Assembly (NCBI RefSeq): GCF_015082335.1
Contig: NZ_BLRL01000003.1
Span: 186,001-250,000, forward strand
DNA length: 64,000 nucleotides
Direction: 5' to 3'
Source of the DNA: Moritella sp. F3
GTDB taxonomy: Bacteria > Pseudomonadota > Gammaproteobacteria > Enterobacterales > Moritellaceae
In this document: positions 27,429 to 36,919 of the stretch, one piece after another
How positions within the stretch are numbered: the stretch's first letter is position 1
How the letters are laid out: the number at the start of each line of letters is the position of its first letter
The notes under the pieces: model-generated
Seen by the model: the letters and a program-made list of their open reading frames with translations, nothing else
The model's database searches: none
Told to the model about the DNA's origin: nothing
Position numbers and translations under genes: made by a program

Positions 27429-28325
27429 TTAAAAACGTAGCTTAGTAACCAGTTGCTCGCCTAACTGTACGTTGTTTGATGAACCGGTTAGTGCTTCACG
27501 AGTATCTGAGATCAACGCATCCATACCAGTTTGGATAGTATTTGAATGGCTTAGCTGCTGCTGAACTTGACTGATCGTTTGTTCAACTAGGCTTGAGCTT
27601 GAATTAGCTTGTGATACTAGTTCTTGTAAGCTTTTCATCGTTACTGTCGCGATATCAACACTGTCATCAATAATATTGGTGACTTGTTTTTGCTTATTGA
27701 TAATGGCAGCGGAGATATCCATGATTTTTTTCATTTCACCTTGGATTTGATCCGCTGATTGATTTGCAGTATTTGCTAGCGCGCGTACTTCATCGGCTAC
27801 GACGGCAAAACCACGGCCATGCTCACCCGCACGTGCCGCTTCAATTGCCGCATTTAGTGCTAATAGGTTAGTTTGATCTGCAATGCCTTTGATTGAGTCA
27901 ACTAATTGACCAATGTTCTTATTGTTATCGTCTAAGTTGGCTAGCAAAATAGTGAACTCGGCAATAAATCGTGCAGAATCAGTAATGTTGCCAGTTAATT
28001 CTTCAAGTTGCTGAATACCGGTCTGAGAGATGCTTGCTGTACTTTGTGCTGAACTGAAAGAATCATTCGATAGGCTTTCAATGCCCTTTGATTGCTCCAT
28101 AAACCCTTGAACTAAATCAAAGTTTCTTTCAATATTACCTAAACGGTTTGCTGAAGATGTATTTACCTTTTGTGCATTTTGGGTAATTTCTTGAGCAATA
28201 GATAGTGCGCCACTATTCTGTAATTGCTCTAAAATGCTGGCTTTACTTTGCAGTGCAGCTAAGTCTGTTTCTGAAATAAGAACTTGTCCAAGAGGGACTT
28301 TATTAGAGTTGAAAAAATTAAACAT
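27429..28325 (-). CDS. Soluble methyl-accepting chemotaxis-type signalling protein
   Basis: A 298-residue protein without membrane segments. The C-terminal half is an MCP signalling hairpin with tip [20 protein letters not shown] and [18 protein letters not shown]. The N-terminal 100 residues are helical, with no PAS, CZB or globin domain I can recognise. It would couple to CheW/CheA in the cytoplasm. The input is unknown. The overlap-adjacent ATL gene downstream on the same strand is an unexpected partner. Confidence 0.88.
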   Translation of the reverse strand: MFNFFNSNKVPLGQVLISETDLAALQSKASILEQLQNSGALSIAQEITQNAQKVNTSSANRLGNIERNFDLVQGFMEQSKGIESLSNDSFSSAQSTASISQTGIQQLEELTGNITDSARFIAEFTILLANLDDNNKNIGQLVDSIKGIADQTNLLALNAAIEAARAGEHGRGFAVVADEVRALANTANQSADQIQGEMKKIMDISAAIINKQKQVTNIIDDSVDIATVTMKSLQELVSQANSSSSLVEQTISQVQQQLSHSNTIQTGMDALISDTREALTGSSNNVQLGEQLVTKLRF

Positions 28326-28622
28326 AGCTTGAGTCTGCCTTATTCGAGTCGTTTATAATTTATAGCGGCAATTTTTTATCCGCTGTATACGGTTAAGCAA
28401 TAATTAGGCCGTAATGTCAATAATGATGATGTATTTTCTTTACTAATTATATAGTTATTTTTTATAGCCAAAGCATGCGCATAGAGTTACTTAAGATCTT
28501 ATCGGCAGCCCGTGCTATTTGTTTAGGGATTATGTGCTATTTATTTACTTAGGTTTAAATCTATCGACATTTATAAAAAGTTAAGTATATTGTGCGCAAG
28601 GCAATTAAGAGAGGTTACCCTG

Positions 28623-29066
28623 ATGTCAGAATTGAATGAAGAGACGATGTTACACTTAGATAATCAGGTTTGTTTTGCTTTATACAGCGCGACAAATGCA
28701 ATGGTACGTGCGTATCGCCCAATGTTGAAAGCGCTTGATCTCACTTATCCACAATACCTAACGATGTTAGTTTTTTGGCAGCAAGATGAAATCAGCGTCA
28801 AAGTATTAGGTGAGCAGCTACACCTTGATTCAGGCACGTTAACGCCCTTGCTAAAGCGGTTAGAATTAAAAGGACTTATACGCCGTGAACGCAGTAAAGA
28901 AGACGAACGTGCACGTATATTGTGTTTAACAGATGCTGGTATGGCATTAAAAGCACAGGCTAAAGCGGTACCGATGAATATGTTTTGTCAGGCTGGTTTA
29001 CCAAAAGAAGAACTGCTGATGATGAAAGCGAGTTGTGAAGCATTACTGAATAATCTAACAGACTAA
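28623..29066 (+). CDS. MarR/OhrR-family transcriptional regulator
   Basis: A 147-residue winged-helix regulator. The sequence near residues 13-26 (DNQVCFALYSATNA) includes Cys17 at the place of the reactive Cys in OhrR-type peroxide sensors. The DNA-binding part has LGEQLHLDSGTLTPLLKRLE and the wing RRERSKEDERARILCLT. It probably senses organic hydroperoxide, which is an inference because no ohr gene is in view. The ATG at 28623 follows AGAGAGG; the upstream 11 codons are not needed. Confidence 0.85.
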   Translation: MSELNEETMLHLDNQVCFALYSATNAMVRAYRPMLKALDLTYPQYLTMLVFWQQDEISVKVLGEQLHLDSGTLTPLLKRLELKGLIRRERSKEDERARILCLTDAGMALKAQAKAVPMNMFCQAGLPKEELLMMKASCEALLNNLTD

Positions 29067-29126
29067 CGGTGGTAATAGCGCTGGTCATAATCACGGAAAT
29101 CGATGAGGTTATTGCAACTGAAGAAG

Positions 29127-29150
29127 AGGGCTGTTGATAACAGCCCTTTA
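29127..29150 (+). terminator. Terminator after the MarR/OhrR gene
   Basis: A 9-bp stem (agggctgtt / aacagccct) with a 3-nt loop, followed by ttta. Confidence 0.75.
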
Positions 29151-29213
29151 TGTCAACGTTCACGTTAACTTTTATGTTCATTCGACATCATCACATAATG
29201 ACGAAGATATGGT

Positions 29214-29906
29214 TTATTCTGGACGCCAGCTTAGTGCACTTGCGATAGAACCCACTGCGATCAAGTCTTGTTTGTCTGCTGATAAATCAGGTAGCGTTTG
29301 TAAGCTTAGTAAACCATTGGTTTGTACTGCGGCAATGCTTTGTGTGCCTTGTTCAAAAACATAGCCAAGTGGCTTTTCAACGGTCATGAACAAATCATCT
29401 GATTTATGCACCGATTTTACATTCAAGTGTTCGTTGTTGATACGGACAATACCCGATTCATATTTTGCTACATCAAGTGAAATTGCTGCGCTTGATGGTT
29501 TCATTTCATATTCACCAACGGCATTGTTATCAACGCTAATATTACAACGGTATGGGTTGTTGCCACCGAATGATAAACCGTTGAAATTAACGCTTGTACC
29601 ACCACCGCTACACACTAATATCCATGTCTTGCCATTATCAGTACGGGTGATCTCTGCAACCATGTCACCCTCAGTTGTGCTGATGGTGTTAAACCAAGTC
29701 GAACCAGACGAACTGCGATCGTATTTACCAGTATATTTCCCTGCGATATCAAAGCTGCCTTCTTGGCCTAAACCCCAAAAATCACCATCTGTTTTGATTA
29801 ACATTTCTGGCTGTGCTTTTAGCTCGCTGGTTTTGGTCATGAGCGCAACGCTACCACAACCTGAAATGAGGGTTGCAGCAAGTACAGGAAGAATAAGTTT
29901 TTTCAT
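29214..29906 (-). CDS. Lipoprotein of unknown family
   Basis: A 230-residue exported lipoprotein: MKKLILPVLAATLISGCGS gives a type II signal peptide. The mature protein is beta-rich with Gly/Ser/Thr, two Cys (VCSGGG, YRCNI) that could pair, and no domain I know. The last 30 residues (ALSWRPE end) could be compact. It stands alone between the convergent marR terminator and a 256-bp gap. Confidence 0.65.
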   Translation of the reverse strand: MKKLILPVLAATLISGCGSVALMTKTSELKAQPEMLIKTDGDFWGLGQEGSFDIAGKYTGKYDRSSSGSTWFNTISTTEGDMVAEITRTDNGKTWILVCSGGGTSVNFNGLSFGGNNPYRCNISVDNNAVGEYEMKPSSAAISLDVAKYESGIVRINNEHLNVKSVHKSDDLFMTVEKPLGYVFEQGTQSIAAVQTNGLLSLQTLPDLSADKQDLIAVGSIASALSWRPE

Positions 29907-30162
29907 TATATGTCCATTGTATATATCGGAAAATGACTGGGGATAGTCTGTAGCGCGGCATTATCATTATAAACATACACTAAGTCCAGTTAGCTTTGTC
30001 GATTAAATGTAAGCGAATGTAAGCGCTTGTCATCTTGTATTTTAGGGAGGCGAGGGCTGCACAAGCAGTACGATAATAAAGTGTGATAACGGTATCATTA
30101 ATACTTAATTTCGTACTCTTTATGTAATATTTTTCATTGGTATTCTTAGTTAGTACTATTAA

Positions 30163-31320
30163 TTAATATTCGGCAAAGTATTGATTAAGGGCTTGTTGCC
30201 ACTCTGGACTTTGACGTACATTAAGCAGCGCTCGATTTAATTGCTCTGTGTAGGGGCTGCTGTCTTTAATCGCTAAGCCATAATTTTGTTTTTCAAACTG
30301 ATAAGGTAATACCGATAGGCGCTGGTAACGTCCTTCTTGTTTCGCCAGTTTAAGCTTGTATTTTAATATCGCGTTATCATTGACGATGGCATCTATGTCA
30401 CCGTTATTTAGGGCTGTTAGCATGTCATCGATATTGCTAAATGTCTGGTGCACTATGCCTAAATTGGTTAAATAAATAGACGATGTGGTTGATACTTTTG
30501 CGCCAACATTAAGATGAATAAGATCGTATGGGCCTTTAATGTCGCTGTTCATCAAACCTAAAGTGAAGGTACTGGCAAGGATTGCTGTCACGCTGGCAAT
30601 AAACAGTGTTGAGCTGATGCCTAGTAATACGGTGAGAACACGCCCAGTTAACGTTTTAAATTCAAAATAGTTAAAGGGTCCTTTAGTGATAAATAATAAT
30701 CCTAAAATGAAGGCTTCTAACCATTGCCCTCGCTTTGATGGCATTGAATAAAGTTTATCGTTAATGTGATGCTCGAGTTTATAAAATATCCCGCCAATAA
30801 TACCAGCGAGCAGTACTATAATAGTTAATATGATCAGCAGAGTTCTGTTGGTGATTAAATCGATGAACGAGCTGAGGTAACTTTTTTCTTTGACTGCAAT
30901 GGCCAGGTGCGTTTCATAAAAGGAGTGCGAGAAGTCCATGACTAACTCACGTTCTGGGGTGATGGATATGCAGGATATACCGACTTCAATATTACCCGCT
31001 TCAATCTCATCGAGTAAATCTTGTAAGGCATAATTTTTTATCTGGTATTGCAAATCAAGGCTATTGGCGATGCGCTGCCATAATAGAATGCTTAATCCTG
31101 AACTAGTGGGTTGGGGCTGACCATTTGGGTGTTGGCTCATCACAAAAGGCGGGCAGTGATAACTTCCGACGTTTATGACTGGCTTGCTCGTATTATTTGT
31201 TGAATCGTTAGTATTAATAACTGAGCTATTAATAACTGAACTACTATAGCCATACGATGCCATACTGTACAAATAACAAAATACACACAGTTTTATAAAT
31301 GAACGTAATCGTAGCAGCAT
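30163..31320 (-). CDS. Ionotropic glutamate receptor-like / ligand-gated channel protein
   Basis: A 385-residue protein in which a solute-binding-protein lobe is split by a channel module, as in bacterial iGluRs (GluR0 type). Signal peptide about 1-25; SBP lobe S1 about 48-150; M1 helix about 160-180; a re-entrant pore loop about 200-221; M2 helix about 225-250; SBP lobe S2 about 258-385, with GVDAIVND-like (GDIDAIVND). The pore reads LFITKGPFNYFEF where K+-selective members have TTVGYGD, so the selectivity is unclear. The start at 31320 follows AAGGA; longer forms run into the divergent gene. Substrate may be an amino acid. Confidence 0.7.
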   Translation of the reverse strand: MLLRLRSFIKLCVFCYLYSMASYGYSSSVINSSVINTNDSTNNTSKPVINVGSYHCPPFVMSQHPNGQPQPTSSGLSILLWQRIANSLDLQYQIKNYALQDLLDEIEAGNIEVGISCISITPERELVMDFSHSFYETHLAIAVKEKSYLSSFIDLITNRTLLIILTIIVLLAGIIGGIFYKLEHHINDKLYSMPSKRGQWLEAFILGLLFITKGPFNYFEFKTLTGRVLTVLLGISSTLFIASVTAILASTFTLGLMNSDIKGPYDLIHLNVGAKVSTTSSIYLTNLGIVHQTFSNIDDMLTALNNGDIDAIVNDNAILKYKLKLAKQEGRYQRLSVLPYQFEKQNYGLAIKDSSPYTEQLNRALLNVRQSPEWQQALNQYFAEY

Positions 31321-31429
31321 AACAATCCTTAGTACTTTGTCAAAAGCGTGTTGTCTGCTCAGCAAAGGTCTGGTCCATGTTGTTATTTTCTTATTAAGTT
31401 TAGTGGAAAACAAAAAAAGGTTTATTAAT

Positions 31430-32203
31430 ATGAAATTTAAATTGCCAGCATCTTTATTATTAACGGGCATGTTAAGCGGCTTACTGATTGGTTGTACAAG
31501 TGGAAACCTGGATGGAGCTGGGTCTGATAGTGATAGCGCCAACACTGCCGTCGGGAAAACAGAAACCTATTGGGTAGCGCCTGAACGTGTTGCCTGTCAA
31601 GGTATCGTACCTATGCAGTGCTTGGTCGTGAACAAAGTCGTTGATGGAAAAACCACAGAGTGGCAGTATTTTTATAATGATATTGCTGGTTTTGAGTATG
31701 CACCAGGTTCGTTTTATAAATTATCGGTAGAAACGACAGAAGTGGCGAATCCCGCGGCTGATGCTTCAAGTTTATCGTATAAGCTGCTTACTGAAGTGGA
31801 TAAAAAACAAAGTTATTATGTACCGAATACCATGTTAACTGAAAATAGAAGATGGAATTTAAAGCAGCTAACAGGCTTAGGTGAAGTTAATCCGCTGATG
31901 TTAGAGCAACCTGCGAATATTACCATTGCTGGTAACCGTTTATCAGGGTTCTCGGGCTGTAATAATTTCTTTGGGCAAGTACTGCACCTATTTGAAGATG
32001 AGCAAGTAAGCAATTCGTTATTAAAGCTAGGACCTATTGGTTCAACCTTAATGGCGTGTGCGGATCCTAATGGTAACGCTGTTGAACAAAAGCTACAGCA
32101 AACTCTTGGTGAAGTGAATGCCATTAAAGTGCAGTGGCCGTTCTTAAATATGTATCAGAATGATGAACTAATGATTCAGTTTGTAGCCGAAGATTGGGAT
32201 TAA
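31430..32203 (+). CDS. DUF4377 / META (HslJ-like) domain lipoprotein
   Basis: A 257-residue exported lipoprotein: signal peptide with lipobox LIGC. Its N-terminal part has the DUF4377 pattern YWVAPERVACQG...CLVV...W-x-Y-F and a later strand YAPGSFYKLSV. The C-terminal 110 residues form a META domain (RLSGFSGCNNFFGQ, then GPIGSTLMACAD and QTLGEV). Cys pairs probably form disulfides. META proteins include heat-shock protein HslJ; roles in envelope stress are suggested only by family. The start ATG is nine bases after AAAGG and 109 bp from the divergent iGluR-like gene. A two-component pair follows. Confidence 0.85.
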   Translation: MKFKLPASLLLTGMLSGLLIGCTSGNLDGAGSDSDSANTAVGKTETYWVAPERVACQGIVPMQCLVVNKVVDGKTTEWQYFYNDIAGFEYAPGSFYKLSVETTEVANPAADASSLSYKLLTEVDKKQSYYVPNTMLTENRRWNLKQLTGLGEVNPLMLEQPANITIAGNRLSGFSGCNNFFGQVLHLFEDEQVSNSLLKLGPIGSTLMACADPNGNAVEQKLQQTLGEVNAIKVQWPFLNMYQNDELMIQFVAEDWD

Positions 32204-32302
32204 TTATTGATCTTAATCAAGCCATGTATATTGCTTGTTGAACTAAACACAGAACTTCATTAAAATACTAATACGAATTATTTCTATTAAGGTGTTTTGG
32301 CT

Positions 32303-32986
32303 GTGTCCCAAATTCTCATTGTCGATGATGATGTTCAATTATGTGAGTTATTAACCGAAGTGTTAATAGAAGATGGCTATGAAGTGCATAGCGTGCATTG
32401 TGGTGAAAGTGCGCTTAACTATATGCAGGCGAAACCTGTTGATCTGGTTTTGCTTGATGTGATGCTGCCGAATATTAATGGCTTACAAGTTGCGAGACGT
32501 ATTTGTCAGCGTTTTGCGACGCCAATCCTCATGTTAACGGCGTTAGCTGATGAAACGGCTATGCTAGATTGCTTGCAGGCAGGCGCAGACCAATATATCG
32601 CGAAGCCTTATAATGTGGTTGAGCTGCTAACGCGTATTCAAGTAATGCTACGGCGCGTTGGTTTAGAAAAGCAAAGACAGAACTTAGGTAATGAGTTAGG
32701 TAATGAAAGTTCTATTTTGACGCAACTATCCCGTTTGGCATTGACTGGCACAGAGGCTGAATTACTTGAATACCTGGTTTCACGACATGAAGTTGTGGTA
32801 TCTAAAGGTGAACTACAAAAACAAGTATTGAAAAAAGACTTATGCCCATTTGATCGTAACCTCGATATGCACATTAGTAATATTCGTCGTAAAATGGTGC
32901 AATCAGGCTTATCTAAATTACACATTAAAACGGTACGTGGTAAAGGTTATAGCTTTTTTGAACATGTAGGTAGTATGGCAGTATGA
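32303..32986 (+). CDS. OmpR-family response regulator (CpxR-like)
   Basis: A 227-residue response regulator. The receiver has ILIVDDD, the phosphorylated Asp52 in LLDVMLP and Lys in AKPYN. The C-terminal winged helix has LTGTEAELLEYLVSRHEVVV, and NLDMHISNIRRKM then TVRGKGYSF. The start is GTG at 32303; an in-frame TTG at 32297 is also possible. Its stop overlaps the kinase start as ATGA. Order and sequence resemble CpxR-CpxA, an envelope-stress pair. That assignment is tentative. Confidence 0.88.
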   Translation: MSQILIVDDDVQLCELLTEVLIEDGYEVHSVHCGESALNYMQAKPVDLVLLDVMLPNINGLQVARRICQRFATPILMLTALADETAMLDCLQAGADQYIAKPYNVVELLTRIQVMLRRVGLEKQRQNLGNELGNESSILTQLSRLALTGTEAELLEYLVSRHEVVVSKGELQKQVLKKDLCPFDRNLDMHISNIRRKMVQSGLSKLHIKTVRGKGYSFFEHVGSMAV

Positions 32987-34380
32987 ACCTAATGGATGTA
33001 AAAAAGGCGAAGCAATTGTTTTTTTTAGGTGATCGCCAAGGACTGGCGTTTCGTTTATTCAGCTACTTTGCTATTACCCTGGTGCTGATCCTGAGCTTAC
33101 AAAGTATTGCCGAGATGGCGTTAGTGCGGGTCATGTTACACCTGCCGAGCAACGTTAAAGTTGAAATGTTAGATCTTGCTGAACAAGCGAACAAGTTACT
33201 TGATCGTAAAGATGCAGAGGGTAACCTCGATCGCACTCAGCTTGCAGAGTGGGAAAGTGCGCAATCGAGTTACTTGTTTGTCCTTACTGATAATTTTGAA
33301 GCGGTGAGTACGCGGGTTATGCATCCGCACTTTAAATTTAAGCTACGCTTTATTCGTCCACTGGACACCATCTTAGAAAATAAAGTCAACAAGCCCGTCA
33401 TCGCATTACCGCTACGTCCTGGTTATCAGTTAGTGGTTCAGTTTTCCGATAAGCTACATCCTGCACATTATTTCCCTTATTATTTTGCTGCAATTCAATT
33501 TGTGATCACCAGTATATTGCTGGCCATATTTTCACTGTTACTTGCTCGAAACTTACAATACCCCTTACACCGCTTACAGGCAGCAAGTCGGAGCCTCGCC
33601 GAAGGGGACTTTAGTATTCGCGCCTCTCAGCAAGTCGGAAAGAGTGTCACCGAGTTTAACCAGCTAGCACAAGATCTCGATGATATGGCTGAGCATATTA
33701 ATACCTTAATCGGCAAACAGAAAAAATTGATCACTGATGTATCACATGAACTGAGAACGCCGCTTGCGAGACACAGTTTGCTTTTACATCTGTTACGTAA
33801 ACGTTGTCCTGAGGATGTTAGCGGATTACTCGATAAGCTCGACAATGAATCTACAGAAATGAATAATTTGGTCAGCGAGATATTGGAGTTTAGTCGTTTA
33901 GGCCATGAGAATGTTTCTGTGAAACTCGTGCCAACACAACTGGAGTCCTTGTGTCAGATCTTGGTCATGCAAATTGAGCTGGATCTTAAACCACAGCAGT
34001 CATTAGTTGTAGCGTTGGATAATGGAACCGCGATGGTGCTTGCGGATAACCGCTTATGCCTAAGAGCCATTAAAAATGTGCTAGAGAATGCCATTAAGTA
34101 TGCGGGTGAGCATGCGCGGATTGAGTTAGCGGTAAGGCAGCAAGCTGAATTTGTGGAAGTGATTATTGCAGATGATGGCGTTGGTATTCCCGCACAGCAA
34201 TTAGAGCGTGTCTTCGACCCCTTTGTGCGTATTGAGCAAGCAAGGACTAAACAAGCTGGTGGATACGGACTTGGGCTAGCGATTGTAAAGGAGGCGATGG
34301 TGATCATGCGTGGCGAAGCCGTTGCGGAACTTAATGTAAATAATGGCGTCACGGTTAAATTACGTTTTTCTATTCCATAA
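32983..34380 (+). CDS. Sensor histidine kinase (CpxA-like)
   Basis: A 465-residue inner-membrane kinase. Membrane segments lie near 25-45 and 165-187, with a periplasmic sensor between. A HAMP segment (ARNLQYPLHRLQAASRSLAEGDF) follows. The H-box is SHELRTPLARHSL (His255), N-box NVLENAIKYA, G1 DDGVGIP, G2 GGYGLGLAI. It phosphorylates the adjacent regulator. Translationally coupled by a 4-bp overlap. A terminator hairpin follows. Confidence 0.88.
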   Translation: MNLMDVKKAKQLFFLGDRQGLAFRLFSYFAITLVLILSLQSIAEMALVRVMLHLPSNVKVEMLDLAEQANKLLDRKDAEGNLDRTQLAEWESAQSSYLFVLTDNFEAVSTRVMHPHFKFKLRFIRPLDTILENKVNKPVIALPLRPGYQLVVQFSDKLHPAHYFPYYFAAIQFVITSILLAIFSLLLARNLQYPLHRLQAASRSLAEGDFSIRASQQVGKSVTEFNQLAQDLDDMAEHINTLIGKQKKLITDVSHELRTPLARHSLLLHLLRKRCPEDVSGLLDKLDNESTEMNNLVSEILEFSRLGHENVSVKLVPTQLESLCQILVMQIELDLKPQQSLVVALDNGTAMVLADNRLCLRAIKNVLENAIKYAGEHARIELAVRQQAEFVEVIIADDGVGIPAQQLERVFDPFVRIEQARTKQAGGYGLGLAIVKEAMVIMRGEAVAELNVNNGVTVKLRFSIP

Positions 34381-34417
34381 TTGGTATTTACGTCTCGGGT
34401 TTTACATAGGGTTTATA

Positions 34418-34452
34418 AAAACGGCTTATTTCATATTGAAACAAGCCGTTTT
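34418..34452 (+). terminator. Terminator after the two-component pair
   Basis: A stem of 10 bp (aaaacggctt / aagccgtttt) with a 15-nt loop, 38 bp after the kinase stop. A short T-run is inside the 3' arm. Confidence 0.8.
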
Positions 34453-34543
34453 AGTATGCAGTGGCGAACAATAAAGCACCAATCCATCTATTCTATTCAA
34501 GTTTACACAGTACTCAAATGCAAAGAATGTAAATTTCATGCAA

Positions 34544-34562
34544 ATGGTAATGATTATCAATT
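34544..34562. promoter_or_regulatory. Fur box upstream of the siderophore receptor
   Basis: The sequence atggtaatgattatcaatt matches the Fur consensus, with the core TAATGATTATCA intact. It lies 82 bp before the receptor start. Iron-repressed expression is inferred. Confidence 0.75.
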
Positions 34563-34643
34563 AGAATCCTGTTCATCAAGTCGACCTACTCAAGTAGGCG
34601 TGAAAATTAAATTAATGAAAAAATGAATCGGAGATAACGGAAT

Positions 34644-36734
34644 ATGTTTTGTAAAACTCGATTAGCTGTCGTAATTGCGACGGTACTTGCAGCGCCAGGT
34701 GCTTACTCTACTGAAACGGTAGAAACAGATGAGCACATGGAAGTTGTCGGTCGTGACTATGGTTTTAAAGTTGATACAAATAGTACTGCAATGCGTGTTG
34801 AAGCAACACAGCTTGAAACTCCAGGGCAAGTCACTGTTATTGATGAACAGCTAATTGATGAGCAAAGAGCAAGCACATTAGGTAACGTACTGAAGAATGA
34901 CTCAAGTATTTCTGCTGGTGGTGTAAGCCGTAACCGTGAATCATTCAAATTACGTGGTTTTGATTTAGAAAGCAGCAGTGGTTTCCTGCGTGATGGTAAG
35001 CAACATTGGTCTCATTACCGTCAACCGATTGAACTGCTAGAGCGTGTTGAAGTATTGAAAGGTCCTGCAGGCCTACTTTACGGTAAGTCAGCACCTGGTG
35101 GCCTAGTAAATATGGTTGCGAAAAAACCAACTTACGAAACGCAAGTTAATATCAGCCAAGATTTAGGCTCTAACAATGACTCTCGTACGACTGTGGATGT
35201 AAGTGGTTCATTAAATGATGCGCAAACATTACGTGCACGTGCTGTTGTATCAAAGCAAAGCTACGATTCATGGCGTACATATGCTGATGGTAGTACACCG
35301 TCGACAGAACGTTTCGTTGGTGGTCTATTTGTTGATTACGATTTAAATGACAAAGTAACGCTATCAGTTCATTACGACAAAACTAATGATAACGGTAGTG
35401 TTGATTCTGGTGCTTATATTGATCTTGATACAGGTAAACCAGTTGGCGGCGATGAATTAATTTGGGATGCACAGTGGTCAACGATTGAAAATGATGTTGA
35501 GAATGCTGGTTTTGATATTGCAGCGCAATTATCTGACAACTGGGATCTTAAAATCGGTTATAACAATCAAGATTTCAGACGTAATGATGTCGAAAGTGGC
35601 ACTACAGCTGGAAGTTATATTGCTAATGGTAATGGCACTGTAACTTACAAAGGCTTTGACCGCCGTGATCATTGGGTATTTAACACAGCATTCATTGATT
35701 TTGTTGGTGAATTCGATGCGCTAGGTATGCAGCATCAAACATTAGTAGGTGCTAACTGGTTAGGTTATTACTATTCAAAAGTGAGTTATAGCGGCAATTC
35801 AACCACTGGTACTATTGGCGAGCCACTTGAAAAAGATATTAATTACTCTAAAGCAAGTACCAGTCTAACAGAGCGTGATTCTTACGGTCTTTATGTTCAA
35901 GATATGGTAACGGTTAACGACCAATGGCAAGTGCTTGCTGGTTTACGTTTTGATCGTGAAGTTAATGATAAAGATACTTACAACAATCTATTACCGAAGT
36001 TAGGTCTGATTTATCATCCGAAATCGAATGGTTCTATCTATGCGACTTACTCTGAAAGTTTTGAGCCAAAAGATGCGATTAATGACACTGATGATATTAA
36101 TCACGGCATGGAACTAGATCCTGTTAAAGGCAGATTATATGAGCTTGGTTCTAAATGGGAATTAATGGATAACCAACTGTTTGTATCCGGTGCAATCTTC
36201 GATATTACTCAAGAGAACATCGTTATCTCTCAAAATACTGGTAATAATCCGGGTAATCTGAACGAAACTGAAACAACACAAGCGGGTAAACAAGTGCATC
36301 GTGGTGCAGAATTTAGCGCTATGGGTTATGTAACTGAAGCTGTTTCACTAAGCGGTTCAATGACTTATTTAGATGCAACTATTCATGACGAATTTGACCC
36401 TGCTATTGACGGTAACCGTCCTGCTGATGTACCTGAATTCTCCGCAAGTGTTTGGAGCCGTTACTCGTTTGCGAACAACACAGATGTGAACTTAGGTGCT
36501 ATTTATGTTGGTGAACGTTTCGGTGATGAGAAGAATGAATACAAAAAAGACGCTTACACACGTTTTGATACCGGTATTGCCCACACTATTAATTACGATA
36601 AAGACATGGACCTAGTATTACGTTTCAACATTGAAAACTTGTTTGATACAGATTACCTAGCCGGTGGTAGCCAAAGTAAAACTATCATTGGTGAAGGTCG
36701 TAACTACATGGCTTCAATCCAATTACGTTACTAA
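34644..36734 (+). CDS. TonB-dependent siderophore receptor
   Basis: A 696-residue outer-membrane receptor. Signal peptide about 1-22 (cut near YST). TonB-box-like HMEVVGRD near residues 31-38. Plug domain to about 170, with PGQVTVIDEQLIDEQ and LERVEVLKGPAGLLYG and GGLVNMVAKKP. The remainder is a 22-strand-type barrel, ending NLFDTDYLAGG and a C-terminal aromatic (QLRY). The siderophore cannot be told; similarity is to the ferrichrome/ferrioxamine/pyoverdine group. A Fur box precedes it, and the TonB2 energizer operon starts 185 bp later. Confidence 0.93.
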   Translation: MFCKTRLAVVIATVLAAPGAYSTETVETDEHMEVVGRDYGFKVDTNSTAMRVEATQLETPGQVTVIDEQLIDEQRASTLGNVLKNDSSISAGGVSRNRESFKLRGFDLESSSGFLRDGKQHWSHYRQPIELLERVEVLKGPAGLLYGKSAPGGLVNMVAKKPTYETQVNISQDLGSNNDSRTTVDVSGSLNDAQTLRARAVVSKQSYDSWRTYADGSTPSTERFVGGLFVDYDLNDKVTLSVHYDKTNDNGSVDSGAYIDLDTGKPVGGDELIWDAQWSTIENDVENAGFDIAAQLSDNWDLKIGYNNQDFRRNDVESGTTAGSYIANGNGTVTYKGFDRRDHWVFNTAFIDFVGEFDALGMQHQTLVGANWLGYYYSKVSYSGNSTTGTIGEPLEKDINYSKASTSLTERDSYGLYVQDMVTVNDQWQVLAGLRFDREVNDKDTYNNLLPKLGLIYHPKSNGSIYATYSESFEPKDAINDTDDINHGMELDPVKGRLYELGSKWELMDNQLFVSGAIFDITQENIVISQNTGNNPGNLNETETTQAGKQVHRGAEFSAMGYVTEAVSLSGSMTYLDATIHDEFDPAIDGNRPADVPEFSASVWSRYSFANNTDVNLGAIYVGERFGDEKNEYKKDAYTRFDTGIAHTINYDKDMDLVLRFNIENLFDTDYLAGGSQSKTIIGEGRNYMASIQLRY

Positions 36735-36742
36735 AAATACAG

Positions 36743-36788
36743 GTGACTATATGCTGAGCGGCTATATTCTAAGTGACTATATGCTAAG
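36743..36788 (+). repeat. Short imperfect direct repeats after the receptor gene
   Basis: Two near-identical 16-mers (gtgactatatgctgag / gtgactatatgctaag) flank a shorter related copy (cggctatattctaa). They lie between the stop and the terminator. Function unknown. Confidence 0.6.
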
Positions 36789-36828
36789 TAAATACACGCT
36801 CAAGCTAAATAGCTAAACCTTCATAAAC

Positions 36829-36874
36829 AGCAGCAATCGACTCTTGGATCCCTAGATGTCGGTTGTTGCTTTTT
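36829..36874 (+). terminator. Terminator between receptor and TonB2 operon
   Basis: A 13-bp stem including two G-T pairs (agcagcaatcgac / gtcggttgttgct), a 16-nt loop, then TTTT. It separates the receptor from the energizer operon. Confidence 0.8.
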
Positions 36875-36919
36875 GTGGTTTTATTCCTTTTTAAATTTTA
36901 ACTCGAATGTAGATTAATT

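Noticed and set aside
34381-34626. Plus-strand frame of 81 codons between the sensor kinase and the siderophore receptor
   Set aside because: It spans the terminator hairpin and the Fur box, starts right at the kinase stop and lacks a ribosome site.
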